Notes under the pieces: model-generated
Databases searched by the model: none
What the model saw: the letters and a program-made list of their open reading frames with translations, nothing else
What the model was told of the DNA's origin: nothing
Part shown: piece by piece, positions 6,381 to 13,422 of the stretch
How the letters are laid out: every line of letters begins with the position of its first letter
Numbering within the stretch: position 1 is the first letter of the stretch
Origin: Deltaproteobacteria bacterium
GTDB taxonomy: Bacteria; Desulfobacterota; Desulfobaccia; Desulfobaccales; 0-14-0-80-60-11
Length of the DNA stretch: 17,163 nt
Reading direction: 5' to 3'
Assembly (NCBI GenBank): GCA_023381945.1
Contig: JAMCQY010000274.1
Location: forward strand, 1 to 17,163
Program-made: the position numbers and the translations under genes

Positions 6381-6417
6381 GTAGGGGTGGGACCCAGGCG
6401 CCCGCCCATGTGGGCCC
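6381..6417. repeat. GTAGGGG-type palindromic repeat overlapping the stop of the PHP gene
   Basis: The sequence starts GTAGGGGTGGGACCCAGG and closes with TGGGCCC. GGG-CCCA pairs with TGGG-CCC with one bulged A, and the last C lies in the TAG stop of the PHP gene. The end resembles the 3299-3361 copy. On the minus strand the hairpin follows the stop at once but has no U tract. Confidence 0.5.
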
Positions 6418-7277
6418 TAAACGCCATACTCCCTCCTGCGCCAGGCCTGGAGGGCCGCGAGGAGCTCGTAGGTGAGCCGCTCCTGGCCGGGCATGCGCCC
6501 AAGTTTGATCTCCGGCTTGTTGTCGCCGTGATAGTCGGAGCCGCCGGTGACCAGCAGCCCCAGTTCCTTTGCCAGCTTCAGATAGCGGGCCTCCTGCTCC
6601 GGGGTGTGCTCCGCATAGATGGCCTCGATGCCGGCCAGACCCAGGGCCGTCAATTCCTCTAAAGTGTTTTTCAAGGCAGAGGCTGAGCCCAGGTTCAGGG
6701 TGAAGGGGTGGGCCAGGACCGGTGCTCCCTGCACGTCCCGGATCATGGCGATGGCCTCCGCCGGCGGGAAGCGGAACTTGGGGACGTAGGCCTTGCCGTC
6801 GTTGCGCAGGTAGAGGTCGAAGGCCTCCTGGATGGAGCGCACGTAGCCGGACTCCATCAAGGCCCGGGCAATGTGGGGCCGGCCGGTTTGACCCTGGCCG
6901 GAGATCTTCTCCACCTGCTCCAGGGTGATCTTGATGCCCAGGCCGTTCAATTTGGCGATGATTTGCGGATTGCGTTCGGCCCGGGCCCGTTGCAGGATGG
7001 CCAGGCGCTCGCTCAAGTGGCCGTTGCTGAAATTGATGCCCAGACCCAGGATGTGCATGGAGCCGCCGGGAAAACGGGCGCTGATTTCCACCCCCGGGAT
7101 AACCTCCACTCCGTATTTCTCGCCCGCGGCCATGGCCTCGGCCAGGCCTTCCACCGTATCGTGATCAGTAAGCGCGAAGGCCGCCAGGCCCCCTTCCTTC
7201 GCCAGCCGCACCACCTCCGCCGGGGCAAAGGTGCCGTCCGAGGCGTTGGAGTGGGTGTGGAGGTCAATGAATTGCAT
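6417..7277 (-). CDS. PHP-domain phosphoesterase, TrpH/RNase AM (YciV) family
   Basis: This 286-residue metal-dependent phosphoesterase has all the PHP motifs in order: DLHTHS with H7 and H9, D14, LTDHD with H39, E64 in GVEIS, H75 in MHILG, GRPHIA with H135, LAHPF with H190 and GGSDYHGD with D248 and H250. The size and the DGTFAPAEVV start match the E. coli YciV group, whose members trim 5' ends of RNA (RNase AM) or dephosphorylate 3',5'-nucleoside bisphosphates. AAAGGGA lies 4-5 nt before the ATG. It overlaps the preceding gene by 14 nt, so translation may be coupled. Membership of a run with YbeY and PhoH fits a job in RNA metabolism, but that is inference. Confidence 0.88.
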   Translation of the reverse strand: MQFIDLHTHSNASDGTFAPAEVVRLAKEGGLAAFALTDHDTVEGLAEAMAAGEKYGVEVIPGVEISARFPGGSMHILGLGINFSNGHLSERLAILQRARAERNPQIIAKLNGLGIKITLEQVEKISGQGQTGRPHIARALMESGYVRSIQEAFDLYLRNDGKAYVPKFRFPPAEAIAMIRDVQGAPVLAHPFTLNLGSASALKNTLEELTALGLAGIEAIYAEHTPEQEARYLKLAKELGLLVTGGSDYHGDNKPEIKLGRMPGQERLTYELLAALQAWRRREYGV

Positions 7278-7821
7278 GATTCCCTTTAAACGACTGCACG
7301 CAGCCGGCCCAGAAATAGATGACCTTGTCCGACACTACGCCTAATAATTTGACCTTGTCTGCCTTGCTGATCGGTTCAATAAACAGGTTATCCAGGAAAT
7401 AAGTCACCGTTTCCGGGCAGGACATGGACATGGGGTCCAGGATATCCTGCTTAAATCTGGCGCCGTATTCCTCGAAGCGGCGGCGGCTGAGGTCGTGGAA
7501 TTTATCGGCGAGGCTCTGAATCTCGTCGGCATCGGCCACCTGCCGGTCCTTGATGACCACCTTTTTGATGAAATACTCCTCCATATCATCATAAAATCCG
7601 TGGATTACCGCGATGGCCTTATCTTTGTCGCATTTCGCCAGGGAATAAGTATCCGCTACGATGAACATGGCAAAGGCCAGGGCCTCCACCAGGTCGATGG
7701 GCTTTTCAGCCAGGCCCTGGTCCGCGATCAACCGGCTGAGATCGCTGACCATGCCAAAGGTGAGGGATTTCAGGCTCTCCCGGTCTTGCCGATCGTAGAT
7801 GGTCGTAGGTTCATCAGTCAT
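7264..7821 (-). CDS. Conserved-looking hypothetical protein, 185 aa
   Basis: I do not recognise this family. It is a soluble, probably mostly helical protein with no signal peptide or strong membrane segment; the stretch LVEALAFAMFIVADTYSLAKC (44-64) is amphipathic rather than membrane-spanning. A charged middle (DDMEEYFIKKVVIKDR) is followed by SRRRFEEYGARFKQDI, and the tail is hydrophobic (LLGVVSDKVIYFWAGC). Its 3' end overlaps the PHP gene by 14 nt, and it begins 72 nt after pdxJ, a gap filled by a palindromic repeat. No ribosome site is visible before the ATG, so the start is uncertain. Codon use matches its neighbours, so it is likely a real gene of the same operon. Confidence 0.75.
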   Translation of the reverse strand: MTDEPTTIYDRQDRESLKSLTFGMVSDLSRLIADQGLAEKPIDLVEALAFAMFIVADTYSLAKCDKDKAIAVIHGFYDDMEEYFIKKVVIKDRQVADADEIQSLADKFHDLSRRRFEEYGARFKQDILDPMSMSCPETVTYFLDNLFIEPISKADKVKLLGVVSDKVIYFWAGCVQSFKGNHAIH

Positions 7822-7827
7822 TTTCTG

Positions 7828-7895
7828 AAAATGTAGCGCCGGTGCCCTCGCCGGCGCGTGAAGGCCGAACCGCTGGGGCGGCGGTTCTACATTTT
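7828..7895. repeat. Two-hairpin palindromic repeat between pdxJ and the 185-aa gene
   Basis: The 9-bp ends are perfect inverses, AAAATGTAG (7828-7836) and CTACATTTT (7887-7895). Between them stand two hairpins, CGCCGG-tgccct-CGCCGGCG and GAACCGC-tggggcg-GCGGTTC (7867-7887), so the whole can fold as a three-way junction. The right end overlaps the TAA of pdxJ. It is smaller than, but built like, the 3299-3361 copy. Confidence 0.65.
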
Positions 7896-8610
7896 ACCCC
7901 CTAATCAGCTCAATCATCTCCCGTACGGCCCGCTCGATCCCCACCAGGATGGCCCGGGCCATGATGGCGTGGCCGATGGAGTATTCGGCGAACTCCTCTT
8001 TGCCCCGGAATGGCTTGATATTCCGGTAATTGAGGCCGTGGCCGCACTTCACCTTGAGGCCGAGGCTGCGGGCGTGCCGGGCGGCGTTCAAGAGTTCCTG
8101 GAAAAGCCGGGTGGCCTCGTGCCGGTCGGGGGCGTCGGCGTAGGTGCCGGTGTGGAGTTCCACCCATTCGGCGCCCACCTCCTTGGCCGCCTCGATCTGG
8201 GAGTCCACCGGGTCCACAAACAGGCTGACCCGCAGGCCCCCCTCTTGCAGATGCCAGAGGTAATCCTGGAGAAAGACCCGGTTGCCCGCCACTTCCAGTC
8301 CGCCTTCGGTGGTGAGTTCCTGGCGCTTTTCGGGCACCAGGGTCACCAAATCCGGCTTCACCTCAGTGGAGATCTTCAACATTTCTTCCGTGGCCGCCAT
8401 CTCCAGATTGAGGCGGGTCTTGACGGTCTGGCGCAGCAGACGCAGGTCACGGTCCTGGATATGCCGCCGGTCTTCCCTGAGGTGGACGATGATGCCGTCG
8501 GCTCCGGCCAGTTCCGCCAGGGCGGCGGCGGTCACCGGATCGGGTTCATCAATGAGCCGGGCCTGCCGCAGGGTCGCAACATGGTCAACGTTAACTTCGA
8601 GTCGAGGCAC
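7894..8610 (-). CDS. pdxJ: Pyridoxine 5'-phosphate synthase
   Basis: PdxJ condenses 3-amino-2-oxopropyl phosphate with 1-deoxyxylulose 5-phosphate to give pyridoxine 5'-phosphate in the DXP-dependent vitamin B6 route. The 238-residue TIM-barrel protein shows [26 protein letters not shown] with catalytic H43, RLNLEMA with E70 and KCGHGLNY with H191. These positions are two lower than those of E. coli PdxJ (H45, E72, H193). The GTG at 8610 is chosen because a perfect AAAGGAG lies 8 nt before it and the family begins PRL.VN.DHVA. The in-frame ATG at 8628 falls immediately before that ribosome site. It belongs to the minus-strand run after ybeY, separated by a 148-nt repeat-filled gap. Confidence 0.95.
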   Translation of the reverse strand: MPRLEVNVDHVATLRQARLIDEPDPVTAAALAELAGADGIIVHLREDRRHIQDRDLRLLRQTVKTRLNLEMAATEEMLKISTEVKPDLVTLVPEKRQELTTEGGLEVAGNRVFLQDYLWHLQEGGLRVSLFVDPVDSQIEAAKEVGAEWVELHTGTYADAPDRHEATRLFQELLNAARHARSLGLKVKCGHGLNYRNIKPFRGKEEFAEYSIGHAIMARAILVGIERAVREMIELIRG

Positions 8611-8618
8611 GGCGGTTT

Positions 8619-8625
8619 CTCCTTT
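8619..8625 (-). promoter_or_regulatory. pdxJ: Ribosome binding site fixing the GTG start of pdxJ
   Basis: AAAGGAG on the minus strand stands 8 nt before GTG at 8610. It shows that the ATG at 8626-8628, which would add six residues, is not the start. Confidence 0.8.
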
Positions 8626-8633
8626 CATTAATA

Positions 8634-8760
8634 AGCTATCAGCCTTCAGCTATCAGCTTTAGAACCTTTTATTAGCTGCTTCACCAGGGAAGAAAACGGG
8701 CTCATGAGAAACGTGCCGCTATTCCTGGCCTTTTAAGCTGAAAGCTGACCCCTGAAAGCT
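8634..8760. repeat. Inverted repeat of AGCT[A/T]TCAGC units between ybeY and pdxJ
   Basis: The left arm at 8634-8660 (AGCTATCAGCCTTCAGCTATC and on) and the right arm at 8735-8760 are inverse copies with a few mismatches. Each is built from two to three imperfect AGCTTTCAGC-like units. About 75 nt separate the arms. The right arm overlaps the TAG of ybeY by two bases, so the element fills almost the entire gap between ybeY and pdxJ. It has no coding capacity. Confidence 0.65.
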
Positions 8761-9253
8761 ATGGAATTACTATCTTCGGATGCAACAGCGCCATCAGCTC
8801 CCAGGTCTTGGCCGTCATCTCCGCCTCCGCCTCGGGAGCATCATGCTCGTAGCCCAACAGATGTAATATACCGTGAATGAGGAAAAAGTCGAAGAGTTCT
8901 TGCCAGGGCCAGTCGAATTCCTGGGCCTGGCGGCGGGTGGTTTCAACGGAGATGGCCACTTCGCCCAGGGACGGCGGGGGCTGGGTGCCCGACAGGGTAG
9001 GGGCACGGCGTGCCGTGCCCGTGTCTATTGATTCAGGTGAGATTTCCTCTAACGGAAAAGAAATGACGTTGGTGGGGCCCCGGCGGCCGAAGGTCTCCCG
9101 GTTGAGACGGGCCATGGCCCGGTCGCCCAGCAGGGTGAGGCTGAGTTCGGCCTCAGACCAGCCCAAGGCGCTTAAGATCTCCCCGGTTTTTTTCCTGACC
9201 CTCTCCAGATTTATTGCCGTTTTTCTTTGGCGGTTGCTTATCCAGATCTTCAT
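8759..9253 (-). CDS. ybeY: Endoribonuclease YbeY (rRNA maturation), with repeat-derived insert
   Basis: YbeY is a zinc-dependent endonuclease for 16S rRNA 3'-end maturation and ribosome quality control. The 164-residue protein opens [11 protein letters not shown] as the family does and carries RGPTNVISFPLEE and the zinc motif HGILHLLGYEHD (H127, H131, H137). Between SFPLEE and LGEVAIS are 25 residues where the E. coli protein has about eight or nine. Residues 79-86 (GTARRAPT) are encoded by a perfect GGGCACGGC/GCCGTGCCC palindrome. The frame stays open, so the protein is probably functional with a longer surface loop. Its first 101 nt overlap the 3' end of the 7TM-HD gene in another frame. 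That overlap seems real, because both ends carry family-like sequence. Confidence 0.93.
   Translation of the reverse strand: MKIWISNRQRKTAINLERVRKKTGEILSALGWSEAELSLTLLGDRAMARLNRETFGRRGPTNVISFPLEEISPESIDTGTARRAPTLSGTQPPPSLGEVAISVETTRRQAQEFDWPWQELFDFFLIHGILHLLGYEHDAPEAEAEMTAKTWELMALLHPKIVIP
8997..9020. repeat. GTAGGGGC palindromic repeat inside ybeY
   Basis: GTAG is followed by a perfect inverted repeat with 9-bp arms, GGGCACGGC (9001-9009) and GCCGTGCCC (9012-9020), separated by 2 nt. The GTAGGGGC start equals that of the 3299-3361 element. Read on the minus strand it is in frame and adds GTARRAPT to YbeY. Confidence 0.7.
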
Positions 9254-11633
9254 TGATCTTTTTCTTTTCCACGGACTGGGGATATTGGATGCGCTGGTGG
9301 AAGATGCCCCCCAGGATCATATGGAAGCTCTTGGCGATGTGGTGCAGGTCCTTCAGGGTCAACTCGCATTCGTCCAATTGGCCGTCGGCGAAGACATTGT
9401 TGATAATCTTCTGCACCAGCCCCTGGATCCGGGCTGGGGTGGGCTCAGTCAGGGTCTTGGAGGCGGCCTCCACCTGGTCCGCCAGGAGCACCAGGCCGGC
9501 TTCCTTGGTCTGGGGCCGGGGGCCGGGGTAGCGGTAGTCCTCGATATTGACTTTCTCGGGATTCAGCGCTTGGGCCTTGGCCTTATGATAAAAATAGCTG
9601 ATGAAGCTGGTGCCGTGGTGCTGGCGGATGATGTCGGCGATGGCCTCGCCCAAATAGTGTTTTCGGGCCAGTTCCACTCCATCCTTGACGTGGGCGATCA
9701 GGATCAGGCTGCTCATGGAGGGGGCCAGCTTCTCATGTTTGTTTTCCCCGGCCATCTGGTTTTCCACGAAATAGACCGGCTTCTTGATTTTGCCGACGTC
9801 GTGATAATAGGCGGCAGCCTTGGCCAGCATGGGGTTGGCGCCGATGGTTTCGGCCGCAGCCTCCACCATCTGGCCGACCACCAGGGAATGGTGATAGGTG
9901 CCCGGAGCCACCAACATCAGTTCCCGCAGGACCGGCTGGTCCAGATTTAAAAGTTCCAAAAGGCGGATGTTGGAAGAATAGCGGAAGGTCGCTTCCATGA
10001 TCGGAGTTAAGCCCAGGGCCAGGATGCCGGTGAGCAGGCCGCCGGAAATCGCGAAAATCTCGCCATTGAGCAGATCTTTCAAGGCGAAGGGATACTCCAG
10101 CAGCTTAAAGGCCGCCAGCAGACAAACGTTGGCCAGGCTGATATCCAAACCGGCCCTGATCAAAGAGTTGCGGCGGCGGCAGTTTTTCACTCCCCAAACC
10201 GCCACCAGTCCGCCGATGACGAAGTAGAGAAACAGCGGGAACGGCCGCGGCACCATCAGGGCGGTGAAGGTGGCGTTGAGGAAGGCCACGCCCACGCCGG
10301 TTTCCAGACCCAGAAACATGGCCGCGAAAATGGCGGGCAGGCCCATAGGCAGAAGATAGACCAGATTGAGGCCCACCACCGGCAGATTTTTGGCCAGGTT
10401 TTCACCCAGGACCAGGAGGGATTTATTCATCAAGGCGCTGGTGAGCAGCAAGGCCGCCAGAAAAGCCAGGTCCCGGGGGCGCTGGGAGAAATTCCGCAGA
10501 GAAAGACTGGCTAACTGATAAAATACCGCCAACAGCACCATCAGGCAGAAAAATATGCCCAGAAAGATCACCACCGCCCGGTTGCGTGGATAGAGCTTCT
10601 TCTGGGCATCCAGTTTTACCAGGTGCATGGCGGTGACGGGCTCGCCTTCCCGGATGAGCATCTCCCCCTTTTTGACCTTGAAGTAGACCGGCTGTAATTC
10701 TTTCAACCTGACCTGCTGACGTTCATGGGTCTCGGCCCAGTTGGGCGAGACGTTGGGAACCAGCAAACACTGGGTCAGGTCGCAGACCACCCAACGGTCT
10801 GCCGCGGAAACCTCCATCGAGCTCTCCCGGCAATAACCCGCGGCGGATCTGCGCCCCTCGTCCAGCACCAGGAAGGAGAAAGGCGGCCGCTCTAACTTTT
10901 CACGTTTGGAGGGCAGGCGCCGCACCAGGATTTCCTTGGGAGGCGGCTGCAAGACGGTGTGGCTGCTGACCACCCCCTGATTGAAGAACTGGGTCAGGAC
11001 CTGGCTGGTCATGGCCTCCAGGTAAGGGGAAAAATCCGATTTGGCCAGGAGCTGGAAGGTGGTATTGGGGATGGAAACCCCCAGAAACCGATCGAACTCC
11101 GGCTTATGCTCCAGGAGCATTTTGTAGGAGCTGGTCGGTTTGCGCCTGGTTTTGGAGCCGGCTGCCAGTTGCTCGTTATTGGCGGCGTTTTCCTGGGAAA
11201 GCCGGCGCATGTATTCCATGGCCTTCTGGAGCCGCTGCAGCACCTTTTCAGCTATATGCTCTTCTTGGTCGAAGACCTGCGGGGTCTCGGACAGGAGCTC
11301 TTTCCGGCGTTTTGCGGTAGTCTGCTCGTCTTCCACCAGGAACTCCCCGGTGGCCTTGATGTTCTCCCGGCCGATATCCCCCACCTGGTAATGCTTCGAG
11401 ATGGTGGCGGACCTGGGAGCCAGCAGGAAGGCCAAACCCAGGCTCAATACCAGGAGCAGAGCCAGTTTGGTAAACCGTTCATCCCAGGCGGGCGGCGCCA
11501 GCTTGCTTAGTGAGCGGGGCAGTCGGGAGCGTAGGCGCTCCAGGCCGAAAATATGGCGGATTTTGCCGCCGGATTCTTTATCGTTCACTTGAGCGTCCCG
11601 CCTCAGAGGCGCGCCGGATTCGGCGGCTGTCAT
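9153..11633 (-). CDS. 7TM-HD family membrane phosphohydrolase (PgpH/YqfF-like, probable c-di-AMP phosphodiesterase)
   Basis: This is an 826-residue membrane protein. In order: a short cytoplasmic start, one helix at about 56-73, a large extracytoplasmic region to about 350 with coiled-coil-like and charged parts, a block of seven helices at about 353-545, and a cytoplasmic HD domain with YHHSL (H581/H582), [11 protein letters not shown] (H611, D612), H648, RQHHG (H672, H673) and D719. PgpH of Listeria, of this architecture, hydrolyses c-di-AMP; the same substrate is likely but not shown. The tail (about 785-826) is Lys-rich and low in complexity. With ATG at 11633 it overlaps phoH by 56 nt. 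A GTG at 11588 with GGGA 7 nt before it would shorten the overlap to 11 nt and may be the true start. Confidence 0.9.
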   Translation of the reverse strand: MTAAESGAPLRRDAQVNDKESGGKIRHIFGLERLRSRLPRSLSKLAPPAWDERFTKLALLLVLSLGLAFLLAPRSATISKHYQVGDIGRENIKATGEFLVEDEQTTAKRRKELLSETPQVFDQEEHIAEKVLQRLQKAMEYMRRLSQENAANNEQLAAGSKTRRKPTSSYKMLLEHKPEFDRFLGVSIPNTTFQLLAKSDFSPYLEAMTSQVLTQFFNQGVVSSHTVLQPPPKEILVRRLPSKREKLERPPFSFLVLDEGRRSAAGYCRESSMEVSAADRWVVCDLTQCLLVPNVSPNWAETHERQQVRLKELQPVYFKVKKGEMLIREGEPVTAMHLVKLDAQKKLYPRNRAVVIFLGIFFCLMVLLAVFYQLASLSLRNFSQRPRDLAFLAALLLTSALMNKSLLVLGENLAKNLPVVGLNLVYLLPMGLPAIFAAMFLGLETGVGVAFLNATFTALMVPRPFPLFLYFVIGGLVAVWGVKNCRRRNSLIRAGLDISLANVCLLAAFKLLEYPFALKDLLNGEIFAISGGLLTGILALGLTPIMEATFRYSSNIRLLELLNLDQPVLRELMLVAPGTYHHSLVVGQMVEAAAETIGANPMLAKAAAYYHDVGKIKKPVYFVENQMAGENKHEKLAPSMSSLILIAHVKDGVELARKHYLGEAIADIIRQHHGTSFISYFYHKAKAQALNPEKVNIEDYRYPGPRPQTKEAGLVLLADQVEAASKTLTEPTPARIQGLVQKIINNVFADGQLDECELTLKDLHHIAKSFHMILGGIFHQRIQYPQSVEKKKINEDLDKQPPKKNGNKSGEGQEKNRGDLKRLGLV

Positions 11634-12564
11634 AAGCCCTGATAATATCTTGCACCAAGGGATGCCGCACCACGTCCCGGTCAGAGAAGTGGATAAAGGC
11701 GATGCCTTCGACGCCGCGTAACAGCTCTTTGGCTTCCACCAGACCGGAGGTGGCGCCGGATGGCAGGTCGATCTGAGTTACATCACCGGTGATCACCGCC
11801 TTAGAGCCAAAGCCCAGGCGGGTAAGAAACATCATCATTTGCTCCGAAGTAGTATTTTGCGCTTCGTCCAAGATGACGAAGGAATCGTTCAAAGTGCGGC
11901 CCCGCATGAAGGCGAGGGGGGCCACCTCAATGATGCCCCGCTGGACCAGGCGGGACGCCTTTTCGAAATCCATCATATCGTGCATGGCGTCATATAAGGG
12001 ACGCAGATAAGGGTTGACCTTTTCCGCCAGGTCGCCGGGCAGAAAGCCCAACTTTTCCCCGGCCTCTACCGCCGGCCGGGTGAGGACGATGCGGATGAAC
12101 TCCTGATTCATCAACGCCGCCACCGCCATGGCCATGGCCAGATAGGTCTTGCCGGTGCCTGCCGGGCCCACCCCGAAGACGATGTCATGCGTCCGCATGG
12201 CCTCGATGTAGCGCTTTTGATTAAGGCTCTTGGGGGAGATGCGCCGCTTCATGGCGGAGATGTAGACCGTGTCCAGGAAGATGTCTTTGACCGAGGCGTT
12301 CTCTTTGTCCTGCAGGATGCGGATGGTGTATTGCACGTCCTGGGCCAGCACCGGGTAGCCGGAACGCAGCAGCTCGTAGAGCTCGAGCAGTACCCGCTGA
12401 GCCAGGCGGACTTCGGCCTCCGGACCGTCCACCCTCACCTGGTTGCCTCGCACCTGGGTCTTGACCCCCAGACTGCGGTTGACGATCTTCAGGTGCTTGC
12501 CCTGCTCGCCGTAAAGGGCCTGGGCCAGGGCATTATCTTCAAAGGTGATTTGGGCGTTAGCCAT
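11578..12564 (-). CDS. PhoH-like ATPase (PhoL/YbeZ-type)
   Basis: This 328-residue cytoplasmic P-loop ATPase typically sits beside ybeY and is thought to act with it in RNA metabolism. A KH-like N-terminal part ([24 protein letters not shown], 24-47 in pieces) precedes the ATPase domain with Walker A GPAGTGKT at 133-140, [17 protein letters not shown], and Walker [12 protein letters not shown] at 229-239. [12 protein letters not shown] is sensor-like, and [13 protein letters not shown] closes the domain. The ATG at 12564 is chosen because the protein family begins there (ITFEDN); the frame extends 49 codons upstream into yjbQ but without family-like sequence. No clear ribosome site is seen. 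It lies 25 nt after yjbQ. Confidence 0.93.
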   Translation of the reverse strand: MANAQITFEDNALAQALYGEQGKHLKIVNRSLGVKTQVRGNQVRVDGPEAEVRLAQRVLLELYELLRSGYPVLAQDVQYTIRILQDKENASVKDIFLDTVYISAMKRRISPKSLNQKRYIEAMRTHDIVFGVGPAGTGKTYLAMAMAVAALMNQEFIRIVLTRPAVEAGEKLGFLPGDLAEKVNPYLRPLYDAMHDMMDFEKASRLVQRGIIEVAPLAFMRGRTLNDSFVILDEAQNTTSEQMMMFLTRLGFGSKAVITGDVTQIDLPSGATSGLVEAKELLRGVEGIAFIHFSDRDVVRHPLVQDIIRAYDSRRIRRASEAGRSSER

Positions 12565-12589
12565 GGTGCGTGCTTGGGAGAGTCGATCT

Positions 12590-13027
12590 TTACCCGTTGG
12601 CCGGTGTGAACCCCAGGATCTGGCCGCGGACCTGCCGCTGCCGGGGACGGTTATCGAAATCCAGCAGCACGATCTGTTGCCAGGTCCCCAACTGGAGACG
12701 TCCCTGATCAATGGGGATGGAAAGTGAAGGCTTCAGGAAGGCCGCCCGGACATGTGCATAACCGTTGCCATCGCCCCAGCGGCGGTCATGGGCGTATTCC
12801 AGGTCCGCGGGAAAAAGCCTCTCAATGGCGGCCTTTAAGTCGTGCACCGCACCGCTCTCGTATTCGATGGTGGACAGGGCCGCGGTGGAGCCGGAAATGA
12901 ACAGGGTCAGCAAACCCGCGGTCACCGCGGCTTGCCGCAGCCGTTCCTGGACCGGCTCGGTGAGGTCCAAAATATCGGTCCCCGCCGTGGTCTCGATTTT
13001 CAGATCAAAGGTCTCCAGAGAGAACAT
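12590..13027 (-). CDS. YjbQ/UPF0047 family protein
   Basis: This is a 145-residue protein of the YjbQ (UPF0047) family, often annotated as secondary thiamine-phosphate synthase because members can complement thiE mutants. The true role is not settled. Landmarks are [23 protein letters not shown] (38-60 in pieces), the [23 protein letters not shown] block with the conserved His, and the closing [20 protein letters not shown]. The usual family length is 130-140. It is the first gene of the minus-strand run ending with the PHP gene. Its ATG has no clear ribosome site, and a candidate promoter lies 64-90 nt upstream. Confidence 0.9.
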   Translation of the reverse strand: MFSLETFDLKIETTAGTDILDLTEPVQERLRQAAVTAGLLTLFISGSTAALSTIEYESGAVHDLKAAIERLFPADLEYAHDRRWGDGNGYAHVRAAFLKPSLSIPIDQGRLQLGTWQQIVLLDFDNRPRQRQVRGQILGFTPANG

Positions 13028-13422
13028 TTAAATGAACGGATTCTACCAGAAAAGAGGGATAGCTACAACTATCTGCCACCCACAAATTTTATCATAAAAT
13101 GATCTGCCGGGGGTCAAGACAAATATCCGGAAAAACGGGGATAATGAAAAATATTTCCCATTTGATAGGGGTGACAGCGCCCCAAAGCCTTGTTCGGCTG
13201 CGGCCACCACGACCGGGATATATATAAATCGAGGCGCCTGTGAAGGCTCCGAGAAAAATTACCTTTTCCGCGAAGCCATGCTAATATGACCCCGACAAGA
13301 TATTTGGAACAGTTTGTTGAGGTTAATACGGGGATAGAGGGCTGCCAAACCAGTCTGCGAGGGGCGCCGGCAATGATTGTTGCGGCATCTCAGACCAAGT
13401 TCCACCTGATACCGGTAGATCA
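13028..13422. other. Divergent intergenic region between yjbQ and the AT-rich membrane protein gene
   Basis: About 395 bp without a gene I can support. The left part holds a promoter candidate for the minus-strand run. A GC-rich imperfect hairpin (GAGGCGCC-tgtgaa-GGCTCC, about 13231-13250) lies in the middle. The right part has a 67-codon open frame at 13286-13489 that overlaps the next gene and resembles nothing I know. It may be remnant sequence brought in with the membrane protein gene. Base composition changes towards AT across this stretch. Confidence 0.5.
13091..13117 (-). promoter_or_regulatory. Candidate promoter for the yjbQ-phoH run
   Basis: On the minus strand, TTGACC (13112-13117) is followed after 15 nt by TATGAT (13091-13096), five of six matches at each box but with a short spacer. 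TAAAAT a few bases downstream is an alternative -10 at an overlong spacing. It lies 64 nt or more before the yjbQ start. Confidence 0.4.
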
